A DNA stretch of 64,000 nucleotides. Origin: Crocinitomicaceae bacterium. Lineage in GTDB: Bacteria > Bacteroidota > Bacteroidia > Flavobacteriales_D > Crocinitomicaceae. The stretch is from the NCBI GenBank assembly GCA_030830785.1, contig JAURMI010000018.1, positions 19,420 to 83,419 on the forward strand, given 5' to 3'. The notes under the pieces are model-generated. The model searched no databases. It was not told the origin of the DNA and saw nothing but the letters and a program-made list of their open reading frames with translations. Positions 26,546 to 35,559 of this stretch are shown piece by piece; the first letter of the stretch is position 1, and each line of letters starts with the position of its first letter. The translations under genes and the position numbers were made by a program.

Positions 26546-27945
26546 TAGAACAACAAAGAACAATAAAGGAAAGGATTGTTTTTGAAGGTATCGGTCTTCA
26601 TACAGGCCAAGAAGTATGTTTAGAAATATGTCCAGCTCCTGCAAACCATGGTTATAAATTTCAACGCACTGACCTCGAAAATCAACCAACAATCAAGGCA
26701 GACGTTGATTTAGTTATATCAACAGAGCGTGGCACCACCTTAGAATACAACGGAGCACGAGTATACACTACAGAACATGTTCTCGCGGCTTTGTACGGCT
26801 GTCAAGTTGATAATGCGCTCATTAAATTAAATGGTCCTGAGGTACCAATAATGGATGGGAGTGCGCTGCCCTTTGTTAAAGGAATTGAAAAGGTTGGTTA
26901 TGAAAACCAAGATGCCGAACGTGAATATTTTGAATTAAACGAAAACATTCCATGGGAAGACACTCAAAAAGGTATTGAATTTTTGGCAATTCCCGATTCG
27001 AACTACCGAATTACGGTAATGGTAGACTACCAATCTCCGGTGCTGGGCACCCAACATGCAAGCATGTATAACATTTCTGAATTCAAGGATCAAATTGCCC
27101 ACTGTAGGACCTTTGTCTTTTTAAGAGAATTAGAGATATTGGCTAAAAATAATCTCATCAAAGGTGGGGATCTCGATAATGCTATTGTTCTAGTCGATAG
27201 GGCAGATATTAGCCAAGAAGAACTTGATAAACTCTCAAAAATTCTAGGAAAAGAAAAACTAAATGTAAATCTCGACGGTATTGGAGTGCTCAATAGTAGT
27301 AAATTACAATGTGAAAATGAACCGGCACGCCACAAGCTATTAGATATTGTTGGCGATCTTGCCCTGATTGGAAAACCAATTAAAGCCCATATTTTAGCCG
27401 CACGTCCGGGACATTACGGAAATGTGAGTTTTGCAAAGGTTTTAAAGGAACAAATAAAAAAACAAGATCAAAGCGGCCGCTTGTTTGACCTTTCCAAAGA
27501 ACCGCTGTATACAACCACCGACATTGAAAATATGTTGCCACATCGCTATCCATTTTTAATGGTAGATAAGATTATGGAAATTCATCCCCAATCAATTATT
27601 GGCGTTAAAAATATAACAATGAATGAACCCATATTTACGGGCCATTTTCCTGGAAACCCTGTATTTCCGGGTGTTTTACAAATTGAGGCGATGGCACAAG
27701 TGGGCGGAATCTATGCACTTTCTCAAGTTGAGGACCCTCATTTATATTCAACCTATTTTATGAAAATAGACAATGTAAGATTTAAACAAAAAGTCGTTCC
27801 AGGGGATACTGTTGTATTTGAGTTAGTGCTCAATTCACCAATCCGACGGGGTTTGGTTGAGATGAATGGGACTGCCTATGTCAACGGTAAAGTAGTGTCT
27901 GAGGCAAGCATGCTTGCTCAAATAATTAAAGACAAGGCAGAATGA
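26542..27945 (+). CDS. lpxC: Bifunctional LpxC deacetylase / FabZ dehydratase fusion
   Basis: 467 residues, a fusion typical of Bacteroidota. Residues 1-300 are the zinc-dependent UDP-3-O-acyl-GlcNAc deacetylase (TEHVLAALYG with a zinc His; RHKLLDIVGD with zinc His and Asp). Residues about 320-467 are the 3-hydroxyacyl-ACP dehydratase (HRYPFLMVDKI with catalytic His; GHFPGNPVFPGVLQIEA with catalytic Glu). It joins the committed step of lipid A synthesis with the enzyme that competes for the same hydroxyacyl-ACP pool. It overlaps both neighbours by four bases. Confidence 0.97.
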   Translation: MIEQQRTIKERIVFEGIGLHTGQEVCLEICPAPANHGYKFQRTDLENQPTIKADVDLVISTERGTTLEYNGARVYTTEHVLAALYGCQVDNALIKLNGPEVPIMDGSALPFVKGIEKVGYENQDAEREYFELNENIPWEDTQKGIEFLAIPDSNYRITVMVDYQSPVLGTQHASMYNISEFKDQIAHCRTFVFLRELEILAKNNLIKGGDLDNAIVLVDRADISQEELDKLSKILGKEKLNVNLDGIGVLNSSKLQCENEPARHKLLDIVGDLALIGKPIKAHILAARPGHYGNVSFAKVLKEQIKKQDQSGRLFDLSKEPLYTTTDIENMLPHRYPFLMVDKIMEIHPQSIIGVKNITMNEPIFTGHFPGNPVFPGVLQIEAMAQVGGIYALSQVEDPHLYSTYFMKIDNVRFKQKVVPGDTVVFELVLNSPIRRGLVEMNGTAYVNGKVVSEASMLAQIIKDKAE

Positions 27946-28718
27946 TCTCCAACTTAGCTTCAATAGCAGAAAATGTTCAAATAGGACAAAAGGTTAGAAT
28001 AGATCCTTTTGCTGTAATTCATCCAGATGTCGTAATTGGCAATGGATGTCATATCCATTCTAATGCCGTACTATATCCTGGCACTCGGCTTGGTGAGGAC
28101 TGTCATGTATTCCCAGGCGCTAGTGTGGGCGTAATTCCACAAGATTTAAAATTTGACAATGAGTATACCACTGTCGAAATAGGAAACAACACCCGCATTC
28201 GAGAATGTGTTACCATTCATCGCGGTACTAACGATAAGCTTAAAACTTCAATCGGTGATAATTGTCTTCTCATGACCTATGTTCACGTTGCTCATGACTG
28301 TCAGATTGGTAACAATGTCATTTTGGCTAGCTATACAGGTTTATCTGGACATGTAACTATTGATGATTGGGCAATTCTAGAAGGAAAAGCTGCAGCCCAG
28401 CAATTCACGCACATTGCAAAGCACGCTTTTATCGGAGGTGCTTCATTAATCCGTAAAGATGTTCCGCCTTACATTAAAGCAGCAAGAGAACCCCTTTCAT
28501 TTGCAGGTGTCAATTCAGTTGGTTTGAGAAGACGTGGCTTCAGTGAAGAACAAGTAAGGGAAATAGAAGATATTTACCGCATAATTTATGTCCAAAATAG
28601 CAATGTAGCCAAAGGAATTAGTGCTGTTCAGCAAACCATGGCAGAAAGCGCCCTGAAAGAAGAAATTATCGGATTCTTTCAAAATTCGGAGAATGGCGTA
28701 ATTCGCGGAATGATATGA
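27942..28718 (+). CDS. lpxA: UDP-N-acetylglucosamine acyltransferase
   Basis: 258-residue hexapeptide-repeat enzyme for the first acylation of lipid A synthesis. Catalytic His118 lies in VHVAHDCQIG, the HRGTNDK motif precedes it, and the C-terminal helical bundle starts near 190 (GLRRRGFSEEQV). Length and order (after lpxC/fabZ) are canonical. The end overlaps rlmD by four bases. Confidence 0.97.
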   Translation: MISNLASIAENVQIGQKVRIDPFAVIHPDVVIGNGCHIHSNAVLYPGTRLGEDCHVFPGASVGVIPQDLKFDNEYTTVEIGNNTRIRECVTIHRGTNDKLKTSIGDNCLLMTYVHVAHDCQIGNNVILASYTGLSGHVTIDDWAILEGKAAAQQFTHIAKHAFIGGASLIRKDVPPYIKAAREPLSFAGVNSVGLRRRGFSEEQVREIEDIYRIIYVQNSNVAKGISAVQQTMAESALKEEIIGFFQNSENGVIRGMI

Positions 28719-30148
28719 TTATTCAGCGCGGCCAAGAAATTGATCTTCAAATTGAAGATTACGCTTTTGGAGGACGTGGTATTGCTAAAATACAAACCGA
28801 GCGCGGCACATTTATAGTTTTTGTCGATAATGCATTCCCTGGACAACTTGTGAGGGCTAAAATTCAAACACTTAGAAAAACCTTTGCAGAGGCCAAATTA
28901 ATCGAAATTATACAGCGTGCACCGTTAGAAAAAATATCCGACTTTCAAGAAATATCAGGCGGCCCATATATCTATGTGCCAATCGAGATACAAAACAACT
29001 ATAAAAAAGAAAGCACACTTTCCACTTTCAAGCGCTTGAGCGGCATCGACCATTGCCTTGAAAAATTTGACGGTTTTATTGCTTCACCGGCAATTTATCA
29101 TTACCGAAATAAGATGGAATATAGTTTTTCATCTATCGAACATGATTTAATTAATAATTGGGAATTGGATGACGCTTTTGCTCTTGGATTTAAGCGAAGA
29201 GGAACGTGGTGGAAGGTGGAAAGTTTAAATAAGGCCAGTGGCCTATTTGATGAGCAATGGGAAAACAAACTTAACAAGATTCGCAATTATTTGCAGCAAA
29301 CAGGGTTACCAGCGTGGCATCCTCCTAAAAAACATGGATATTTCCGTCATATTGTTGTGAGAAAATCATTTTTACAGGATCAATTACTCGTAAACTTGGT
29401 GACCTCAAATGAAGGAAATGATCAATTTGATGTGCTTGCATTTGCAAAGTTTCTAGAACAATTACATCCAGGTCGAATAGCAGGACTTTGGCACACTATC
29501 AATGATAATGTAGCAGATAGAGCGAAAATAGAAAATGGTCATTCAAAACTCATCTTTGGAAGCCCATTTATCGAAGAGGAACTTTCAGGCCTTAAGTTTC
29601 AAATCAGTATGGAAAGTTTTTTTCAAACCAATCCGGCCTGTGCAGAATTACTCTATAAAAAAGCTCTCGATTATTTATTTGAAGCACCATTTGAAAAAGG
29701 AGACATTGCCATGGATCTTTTTTGCGGTACTGGAACAATTGCTCAACTGATGAGCAAACGCAATCCGGATGTAAAAATTATTGGTGTAGATATTGTAGAT
29801 AAAGCGATTTCGGATGCTAAAGAAAATGCATCCACGAATCAAATGAAAAACGTTGAATTTTACGCTGCAGATGTTGGAAAGTTCTTAAAGGAATATCCAG
29901 ATTTTCAGGGTAAGATTAAAGGGCTCATGCTCGACCCACCTAGAGCTGGCATAGCGCCAAAAACCTTGCAAAAAGTAATCGGGCTTCAAGCCCAAAGCAT
30001 CGTTTATATTAGTTGTAATCCATCTACTCAGGCAAGAGATGCACAGACCTTAGTGAATGCAGGCTATCATCTTGAAAAACTCGCGTTGGTAGATCAATTT
30101 CCGCATACAGGTCATATTGAATCAATTGCCAAATTTAAAAAAACATGA
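28715..30148 (+). CDS. rlmD: 23S rRNA (uracil-5-)-methyltransferase RlmD family
   Basis: 477 residues. An N-terminal TRAM domain (1-65) precedes the RumA-type catalytic domain, with motif I MDLFCGTGTIAQ near 335, LDPPRAG near 410, and nucleophile Cys434 in VYISCNPST. The Fe-S cluster motif of RlmD (a GGC-xxQ-type cysteine cluster after TRAM) is replaced by GGPYIYVPIEIQ at about 82-93, so the cluster is probably absent. The target uracil (rRNA or tRNA) cannot be fixed. It lies in the middle of the lpx run, overlapping by four bases at both ends. Confidence 0.9.
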   Translation: MIIQRGQEIDLQIEDYAFGGRGIAKIQTERGTFIVFVDNAFPGQLVRAKIQTLRKTFAEAKLIEIIQRAPLEKISDFQEISGGPYIYVPIEIQNNYKKESTLSTFKRLSGIDHCLEKFDGFIASPAIYHYRNKMEYSFSSIEHDLINNWELDDAFALGFKRRGTWWKVESLNKASGLFDEQWENKLNKIRNYLQQTGLPAWHPPKKHGYFRHIVVRKSFLQDQLLVNLVTSNEGNDQFDVLAFAKFLEQLHPGRIAGLWHTINDNVADRAKIENGHSKLIFGSPFIEEELSGLKFQISMESFFQTNPACAELLYKKALDYLFEAPFEKGDIAMDLFCGTGTIAQLMSKRNPDVKIIGVDIVDKAISDAKENASTNQMKNVEFYAADVGKFLKEYPDFQGKIKGLMLDPPRAGIAPKTLQKVIGLQAQSIVYISCNPSTQARDAQTLVNAGYHLEKLALVDQFPHTGHIESIAKFKKT

Positions 30149-31389
30149 ATGTTGAGATAATTGCTATCGGTGATGAACTTCTAATTGGACAAACCATCAA
30201 TACCAATGCTGCATGGCTTGGACAACAAATGGCAATCCGCGGTTATCAAATTTGTCGATCAATTGCTATAAGTGATAATCCAGATGCGATAATTCAAGCC
30301 TTAGAACAAGTATTACCCCAAACGCATTGTGTTATTATCACGGGTGGTTTAGGGCCAACAAAGGATGATCTTACTAAACAGGTATTGGCTACCTATTTTG
30401 ATAGTCCGCTAGAAATTCATGAAGCTACACTTAGACAGATAGAAAGTTTTTTTAAGCTGCGTAATAAGCCCATGTTGGATGTAAATTACCAGCAAGCGCA
30501 ATTACCTACCAAGGCGAAAATATTAAAAAATAGATTGGGAACAGCTGCAGGCATGTGGTTTGAGCAAAAAAATACCATTTTTCTCTCTCTGCCGGGTGTG
30601 CCTTATGAAATGAAAACAATCATGATTGAAGAGGCGTTTCCCGAATTAACTTTGCGATTCAAAGAAAGAACGCTTTTCCATAAAACTGTACTTACTCAAG
30701 GAATTGGAGAATCTTTTCTAGCAGAACAAATTGAAGATTGGGAATATCGTGTTCGCAATGCAGGCCTTTCTCTTGCTTACCTCCCATCTCCAGGTTTGGT
30801 GAAATTGAGAATAAGTTCATATTCGGGCATCGAAAAAGAAGCCCAAATAGATGGTTTCATCGAAGAGTTAGAAATTAGACTTCCCGAACACATATTTGGC
30901 AAAAATGATCAGCTTCTCGAAGAAGTTCTGGGTAATTTATTAATTGATCAAAATTTGACAATCGGGACCGTTGAGAGTTGTACTGCTGGTTTATTGGCAA
31001 ATAGAATTGCAAGTATATCTGGCGCCTCTAAATACTTCAAAGGGGCGCTACTCACATATTCAGACGAGATAAAAGAACAAATAGCTCAAGTAAGTAGCCA
31101 AACAATTGACAAATTCGGAGCAGTTAGTGAAGAGGTTGCCATAGAAATGGCAAAAAATGGACGTCGTTTATTGGCAGTAGATTATTGTTTATCAACTACA
31201 GGCATTGCAGGGCCTACGGGCGGGTCTGTCAATACTCCCCTTGGTCTAATCTGGATAGGTTTAAGTGGTCCGAATGGCACATTGGCAAAAGAATTTCGAT
31301 TTGGCGATGACCGCCAAAGAAATATTGAAATGGCGGTATTGAGTGCCATAAATTGGCTGCGCTATGTTTTGAAAAATTCTCGAATTTAG
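30145..31389 (+). CDS. cinA: CinA family nicotinamide-nucleotide amidohydrolase
   Basis: 414 residues with the two-domain CinA layout. The N-terminal molybdopterin-binding-like domain has AIGDELLIGQTINTNA and GGLGPTKDD. The C-terminal deamidase domain (about 255-414) has TVESCTAGLLANRIA and TGIAGPTGGS. The C-domain recycles NMN to nicotinate mononucleotide; the N-domain in full-length CinA is linked to ADP-ribose pyrophosphatase activity. It overlaps rlmD by four bases and is the last clear member of the lpxD run before queE. Confidence 0.95.
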   Translation: MNVEIIAIGDELLIGQTINTNAAWLGQQMAIRGYQICRSIAISDNPDAIIQALEQVLPQTHCVIITGGLGPTKDDLTKQVLATYFDSPLEIHEATLRQIESFFKLRNKPMLDVNYQQAQLPTKAKILKNRLGTAAGMWFEQKNTIFLSLPGVPYEMKTIMIEEAFPELTLRFKERTLFHKTVLTQGIGESFLAEQIEDWEYRVRNAGLSLAYLPSPGLVKLRISSYSGIEKEAQIDGFIEELEIRLPEHIFGKNDQLLEEVLGNLLIDQNLTIGTVESCTAGLLANRIASISGASKYFKGALLTYSDEIKEQIAQVSSQTIDKFGAVSEEVAIEMAKNGRRLLAVDYCLSTTGIAGPTGGSVNTPLGLIWIGLSGPNGTLAKEFRFGDDRQRNIEMAVLSAINWLRYVLKNSRI

Positions 31390-31397
31390 ATTTTGGA

Positions 31398-31405
31398 TAA
31401 ATTTG
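31398..31405 (+). promoter_or_regulatory. -7 promoter element of queE
   Basis: TAAATTTG, four bases before the queE ATG, in a 20-base gap after cinA. No TTG at the expected distance. Confidence 0.6.
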
Positions 31406-31409
31406 TCTA

Positions 31410-32018
31410 ATGAATACAAATAATTTATTGCCCGTTATGGAACACTTTTATACCCTTCAAGGTGAGGGTAGACATAGTGGCAGGGCAGCTTATTTTATTC
31501 GTTTAGCTGGATGTGATGTTGGCTGTGTTTGGTGCGACGTGAAAGAAAGTTGGCATATCTCAAAAGATCAATTAATGTCGATTGAATTAATTGTAGAAGC
31601 AGTTGTTCAAACACCTGCTGATTTTGTTGTTATTACCGGCGGAGAACCCACCATGCACTCTTTGGAATCATTGTGCAATGCACTGCATAAAGAAGGCTAT
31701 GAAATTGCTATTGAAACAGCGGGCGTGCATCCATTAATTGGAAAAATTGATTGGTATTGTTTTTCGCCAAAGAAATTTAAAATTCCTATTGAGGAGGCCT
31801 ATCGATTAGCCAATGAATTAAAGGTAGTGATTGCGCATCCTTCAGATTTAGAATGGGCAGAGCAACATGCCGCCAAAGTCAAAGAAGATTGTGAGCTTTA
31901 TCTACAAACAGAATGGGAAAAGCAGGAACGATTTTTACCTCTTATAATCGACTATATCAAACGCAACAAAAAGTGGAAAATTTCGTTACAAACGCATAAG
32001 TATATGCACATTCCATGA
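31410..32018 (+). CDS. queE: 7-carboxy-7-deazaguanine synthase
   Basis: 202-residue radical SAM enzyme of queuosine synthesis. The cluster cysteines are C35, C39 and C42 (CX3CX2C in GCDVGCVWCD), the compact spacing shared by many QueE proteins. GEG-R and VITGGEPTMH are also present. It carries its own promoter element four bases before the ATG. The end overlaps the PorE-like gene by four bases. Confidence 0.94.
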   Translation: MNTNNLLPVMEHFYTLQGEGRHSGRAAYFIRLAGCDVGCVWCDVKESWHISKDQLMSIELIVEAVVQTPADFVVITGGEPTMHSLESLCNALHKEGYEIAIETAGVHPLIGKIDWYCFSPKKFKIPIEEAYRLANELKVVIAHPSDLEWAEQHAAKVKEDCELYLQTEWEKQERFLPLIIDYIKRNKKWKISLQTHKYMHIP

Positions 32019-34036
32019 GGTTTTCAAGCTTAATTATTTTTATCGTTTTAGTTGCACACAATTACGTTTTTGCGCAATTCCCCTACTCTACTTCTAGTAA
32101 AAAAGCAATAAAATTAATTCAACAAGCACAAAAAGCACCTACGGCTAAAAGAGATCCGTTGACCGGAGCGCTAAACTATACTGAAGCAATTAGGTTAATA
32201 GATGCAGCGATAAAAAAAGATGAAAACTTTTGGGAAGCATATCTACTTAAAGGAGAATTTCTCGAGTATCAACGTAAATATGCAGAAGCGGCAAAATGTT
32301 ATCAAAAGGCTCTTGAAATAGAGCCCATGCACAGCATAAGCGGCAGTACGCATTACTTTTTAGCTACTTGCCAATATACTATTGGTGACTATGAAGGTTC
32401 CTTGAAAAATATCAATATCTTTTTAAAAAACCCGAATTCCAATGAGAAGTGGCTGCAAGATGCCAATAAATTAAAGGATTGTGCTATTTTTTCAATGGAA
32501 GCGATTAAAGCGCCTAAATCTTTTGAACCTCATAATGTAGGCCCTGGCGTAAATACTCCTTTTTCTGAGTATTACCCTACTATAACTGTGGATGCTTCAG
32601 TATTACTTTTTACACGCAGGGTTAAATTTATGGTAGATGGAAAACAAGACGAACAAGAAGATTTTTACATATCAACTTTTGACAACCAAAATAAAATGTG
32701 GGCAGATGCCAAGCCAATGCCAAACATCATCAATACGGCTTGGAATGAGGGTGCCCCAACCATTTCAGGCGATGGCAAAACCATCATATTTGTTGCCTGT
32801 ACCGACCCATCTGGTGTGAATTATGGTGGAAATCGAACAGGAAAAGGCTCCTGTGATTTATTCATCACGCACAAAATTAATGGTCGATGGAGCCCACCGA
32901 TAAATTTACCTGGTAAAGTAAATACCTCCAATTGGGAGACACAACCATCTTTAAGTGCAGACGGTCAAACGCTTTACTTTATTCGAGCAATTCGGTCTAG
33001 AGAAGCAAAGACCAATAGTGATATTTATGTTGCTTTCCTCCAAGAAAATGGCGAGTGGTCAGAAGGGCAACGATTGCCAAATACAATCAATTCTATGGCC
33101 AACGAGGAGTCTGTTCAGATCCATCCTGACGGGCGTACACTATATTTTGCATCGAGAGGACATATCGGCTTGGGTGGCTCGGATTTATTCGTTTCTAAAA
33201 TGGATGATCTAGGAAATTGGAGTAAACCAACTAATTTAGGTTACCCGATCAATACGCGCTTTGATGAAAATTCTTTACTGGTTTCAGCAAAAGGCGACAT
33301 CGCTTATTTTGCATCAGATAGAGAAGGAGGATTTGGAGGTTTAGATATTTACTGGTTTGAATTGCCCAGGGAGATGCAAGCGGTGCAAACCTATTATTTT
33401 GAAGGCACTGCATTTGATGCAATAAATAATAAGAAGTTAGAGGCGCATATCACACTGAGTGACTTGAATTCAGGTAAAATTATTTTTGACGGATTCACGG
33501 ATGCTTTTGATGGCAAAATCACTTTACCATTGCCCATCAACAAAAGCTATGCCGTGATTGTGAATAGAGATGGATACCATCCTTTTTCATTAAATTTCGA
33601 CTTGAGAATAAAAGAAAATGCACAAAGTTTTCTTTTAGATATGCCCCTCAATCCTATACAATCTGCAGCAGAAAACATCCTGAACAATGTTTTCTTTGAT
33701 TTAGCCAAGTCCACTTTAAGACCTGAATCTAAAATTGAACTGAGTAATTTAGCTCAATACTTAAAAATGAATGCCCAGATAAATATTGAAATACAAGGAC
33801 ACACTGATAGCCAAGGAGATTCTATAAACAACCTTTTGCTTTCTGAACAAAGGGCCAATGCCGTTAGAGATTTTTTAATTAATGAAGGCATTGAGGCCAA
33901 AAGATTAGTAAGCAAGGGCTATGGTTCTAATCAACCCTTAGTTTCCGATGAAAAAATAGCATTAATGGTGCTTCCAAAAGAGATTGCTGCTGCACATCAA
34001 AAAAACCGTCGAACAAGTTATAAAATAATTCAATGA
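32015..34036 (+). CDS. PorE-like envelope protein: TPR, PD40 propeller, carboxypeptidase-regulatory-like and OmpA domains
   Basis: 673 residues in an order that matches PorE of the type IX secretion machinery. Signal peptide 1-20; TPR repeats about 55-150 (NFWEAYLLKGEFLEYQRKY); a PD40 beta-propeller about 165-455 with repeated PTISGDGKTIIF, PSLSADGQTLYF and IHPDGRTLYFAS blades; a beta-sandwich at about 465-550; and a peptidoglycan-binding OmpA domain about 560-673 (QGHTDSQGD, then LSEQRANAVRDFL). Unlike P. gingivalis PorE it shows no lipobox cysteine. A plain OmpA/PD40 protein unrelated to T9SS is the alternative. Confidence 0.8.
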   Translation: MRFSSLIIFIVLVAHNYVFAQFPYSTSSKKAIKLIQQAQKAPTAKRDPLTGALNYTEAIRLIDAAIKKDENFWEAYLLKGEFLEYQRKYAEAAKCYQKALEIEPMHSISGSTHYFLATCQYTIGDYEGSLKNINIFLKNPNSNEKWLQDANKLKDCAIFSMEAIKAPKSFEPHNVGPGVNTPFSEYYPTITVDASVLLFTRRVKFMVDGKQDEQEDFYISTFDNQNKMWADAKPMPNIINTAWNEGAPTISGDGKTIIFVACTDPSGVNYGGNRTGKGSCDLFITHKINGRWSPPINLPGKVNTSNWETQPSLSADGQTLYFIRAIRSREAKTNSDIYVAFLQENGEWSEGQRLPNTINSMANEESVQIHPDGRTLYFASRGHIGLGGSDLFVSKMDDLGNWSKPTNLGYPINTRFDENSLLVSAKGDIAYFASDREGGFGGLDIYWFELPREMQAVQTYYFEGTAFDAINNKKLEAHITLSDLNSGKIIFDGFTDAFDGKITLPLPINKSYAVIVNRDGYHPFSLNFDLRIKENAQSFLLDMPLNPIQSAAENILNNVFFDLAKSTLRPESKIELSNLAQYLKMNAQINIEIQGHTDSQGDSINNLLLSEQRANAVRDFLINEGIEAKRLVSKGYGSNQPLVSDEKIALMVLPKEIAAAHQKNRRTSYKIIQ

Positions 34037-34953
34037 TCCCTTTTATTAGACTCATCAGAATAAAAAATTTGGCCGTAATAACCATTTCTATGATTGGTGT
34101 TGCCTATTTTCTACATTTAAAAAATCCGTACGAGGTTATCGATTTTAATTCATTTCATTACGGTTTATTAATCGCATCTACACTATTGATTGCTGCCGCC
34201 GGTCATGTAATAAATGACTATTTTGATTTGAAAGCAGATAGAATTAATAAACCTCAATCCATTGTTCTTTCAAGGCATATAAGTAAGCGGTGGGCTATTT
34301 TGGTTAATTGGATTTTTAATGGGCTAGCACTTGCAGTGGCAGCATATTTATCTTGGTACTATCAAAATTTAGTTTTTGTTGTCGTGCATTTGATCAGTAT
34401 AAACTTATTGTGGTTTTATAGCGCGTATTGGAAAAGAAAATTGTTGCTAGGCAATGTTGTATTGGCTGCGCTACCATGCTTGGTTTTGTTTCTTTCGAGT
34501 TGGTTCATGCAAGTATTAAATGAGTCTGTGCTACCCTTCTCACCCTATCACGCCATCACTTGGAGTACCTATTTAGATTATCGTTTTATTTATTTTGTTG
34601 GAATTTGTGCTTTCTTTATAATCTTGAGTAAAGAAATTATTAAAGACATTAAGGACATACCTGGTGATACGATAATTGATGCAAATACCATCCCCCGTAA
34701 AATAGGATTAAATAAAGCCCAACTTTTATCATTACTCATTCTGCAATTACCCGGTTTATTATTTATTTTATTGTCGCTATTCACAGATTTTCAATTGCCT
34801 TCATTCTACGCAAAACTCACCCTCGGAGGACTTCAAATTCTTTTCATTTTAAGTATGGTTACCCATTGGATTGCACCCAAAATAATATTAAAAACCATCC
34901 ACTGGATTGCAGACTTTGCGCTTCTTTTGGGTCTATCTTGTCTATTCTTTTAA
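34033..34953 (+). CDS. UbiA family prenyltransferase
   Basis: 306 residues with about eight to nine membrane helices. The first Asp-rich prenyl-diphosphate motif is N61-D62-xx-D65-xxx-D69 (NDYFDLKADR) and the second is KDIKDIPGD near 212. Bacteroidota homologues of this kind are often annotated as geranylgeranylglycerol-phosphate geranylgeranyltransferases; sequence alone does not settle the acceptor, and MenA or haem O synthase roles are less likely. It overlaps the PorE-like gene by four bases. Confidence 0.85.
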   Translation: MIPFIRLIRIKNLAVITISMIGVAYFLHLKNPYEVIDFNSFHYGLLIASTLLIAAAGHVINDYFDLKADRINKPQSIVLSRHISKRWAILVNWIFNGLALAVAAYLSWYYQNLVFVVVHLISINLLWFYSAYWKRKLLLGNVVLAALPCLVLFLSSWFMQVLNESVLPFSPYHAITWSTYLDYRFIYFVGICAFFIILSKEIIKDIKDIPGDTIIDANTIPRKIGLNKAQLLSLLILQLPGLLFILLSLFTDFQLPSFYAKLTLGGLQILFILSMVTHWIAPKIILKTIHWIADFALLLGLSCLFF

Positions 34954-34954
34954 T

Positions 34955-35512
34955 ATGAAAATCGTTTTAGGTTCAGCATCGCCACGTAGACAAGCCTTAT
35001 TAAAGGAAATGGGCTTTGATTTTAGAGTTTTAATAGCTGATGTTGATGAATCTTTCGATGCTAACCAAAGCCCCGAGGAAATCGTATTGTCGATTTGTAG
35101 AAAAAAATTAGCCGCGCTTTGGCCCCTTGTCGAGCAAAATGAAATGCTTATCTGTGCAGATACCATCGTTTATTTAAATGGTAAAGTGCTCTCAAAACCC
35201 AATTCTTCCCAAGCTGCAATTGAGATGCTTAAGGAACTCTCGGCAAAAACCCATCAGGTTTATTCTGGGGTGATTATTAAAGATAAAAACGGCGAACATC
35301 AACTTGTCGATTGTACCTCTGTTCGTTTTCAAGAATTACAATTCGAAGATATTCTCCAATATGTAAAGACACATCAATCCATGGACAAAGCAGGCGCTTA
35401 TGGAATACAGGACTGGATAGGCCATATTGGCGTGATAGAAATAAAAGGATCTTACACCAATGTCATGGGACTACCAACTCAAAGATTATATCCCTTTTTA
35501 CGAAAAAAATAA
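34955..35512 (+). CDS. maf: Maf-like nucleotide pyrophosphatase
   Basis: 185 residues from the ATG at 34955, which directly follows the UbiA stop by one base; an upstream alternative start inside UbiA adds unrelated residues. The family signature SASPRRQALL (7-16), the ESF motif (DESFD) and CADTIV with Asp69 are present. These enzymes hydrolyse non-canonical or TTP/UTP-type nucleotides to monophosphates. It closes the long rightward block before a bidirectional terminator. Confidence 0.94.
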   Translation: MKIVLGSASPRRQALLKEMGFDFRVLIADVDESFDANQSPEEIVLSICRKKLAALWPLVEQNEMLICADTIVYLNGKVLSKPNSSQAAIEMLKELSAKTHQVYSGVIIKDKNGEHQLVDCTSVRFQELQFEDILQYVKTHQSMDKAGAYGIQDWIGHIGVIEIKGSYTNVMGLPTQRLYPFLRKK

Positions 35513-35517
35513 AATAA

Positions 35518-35542
35518 AAAAACCGCTCAAAAAGCGGTTTTT
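35518..35542. terminator. Bidirectional intrinsic terminator
   Basis: Perfect 10-bp stem AAAAACCGCT/AGCGGTTTTT with a 5-base loop. It lies between the convergent maf and OmpA-family genes. Confidence 0.92.
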
Positions 35543-35559
35543 AAATTCATTTGGTGGTC

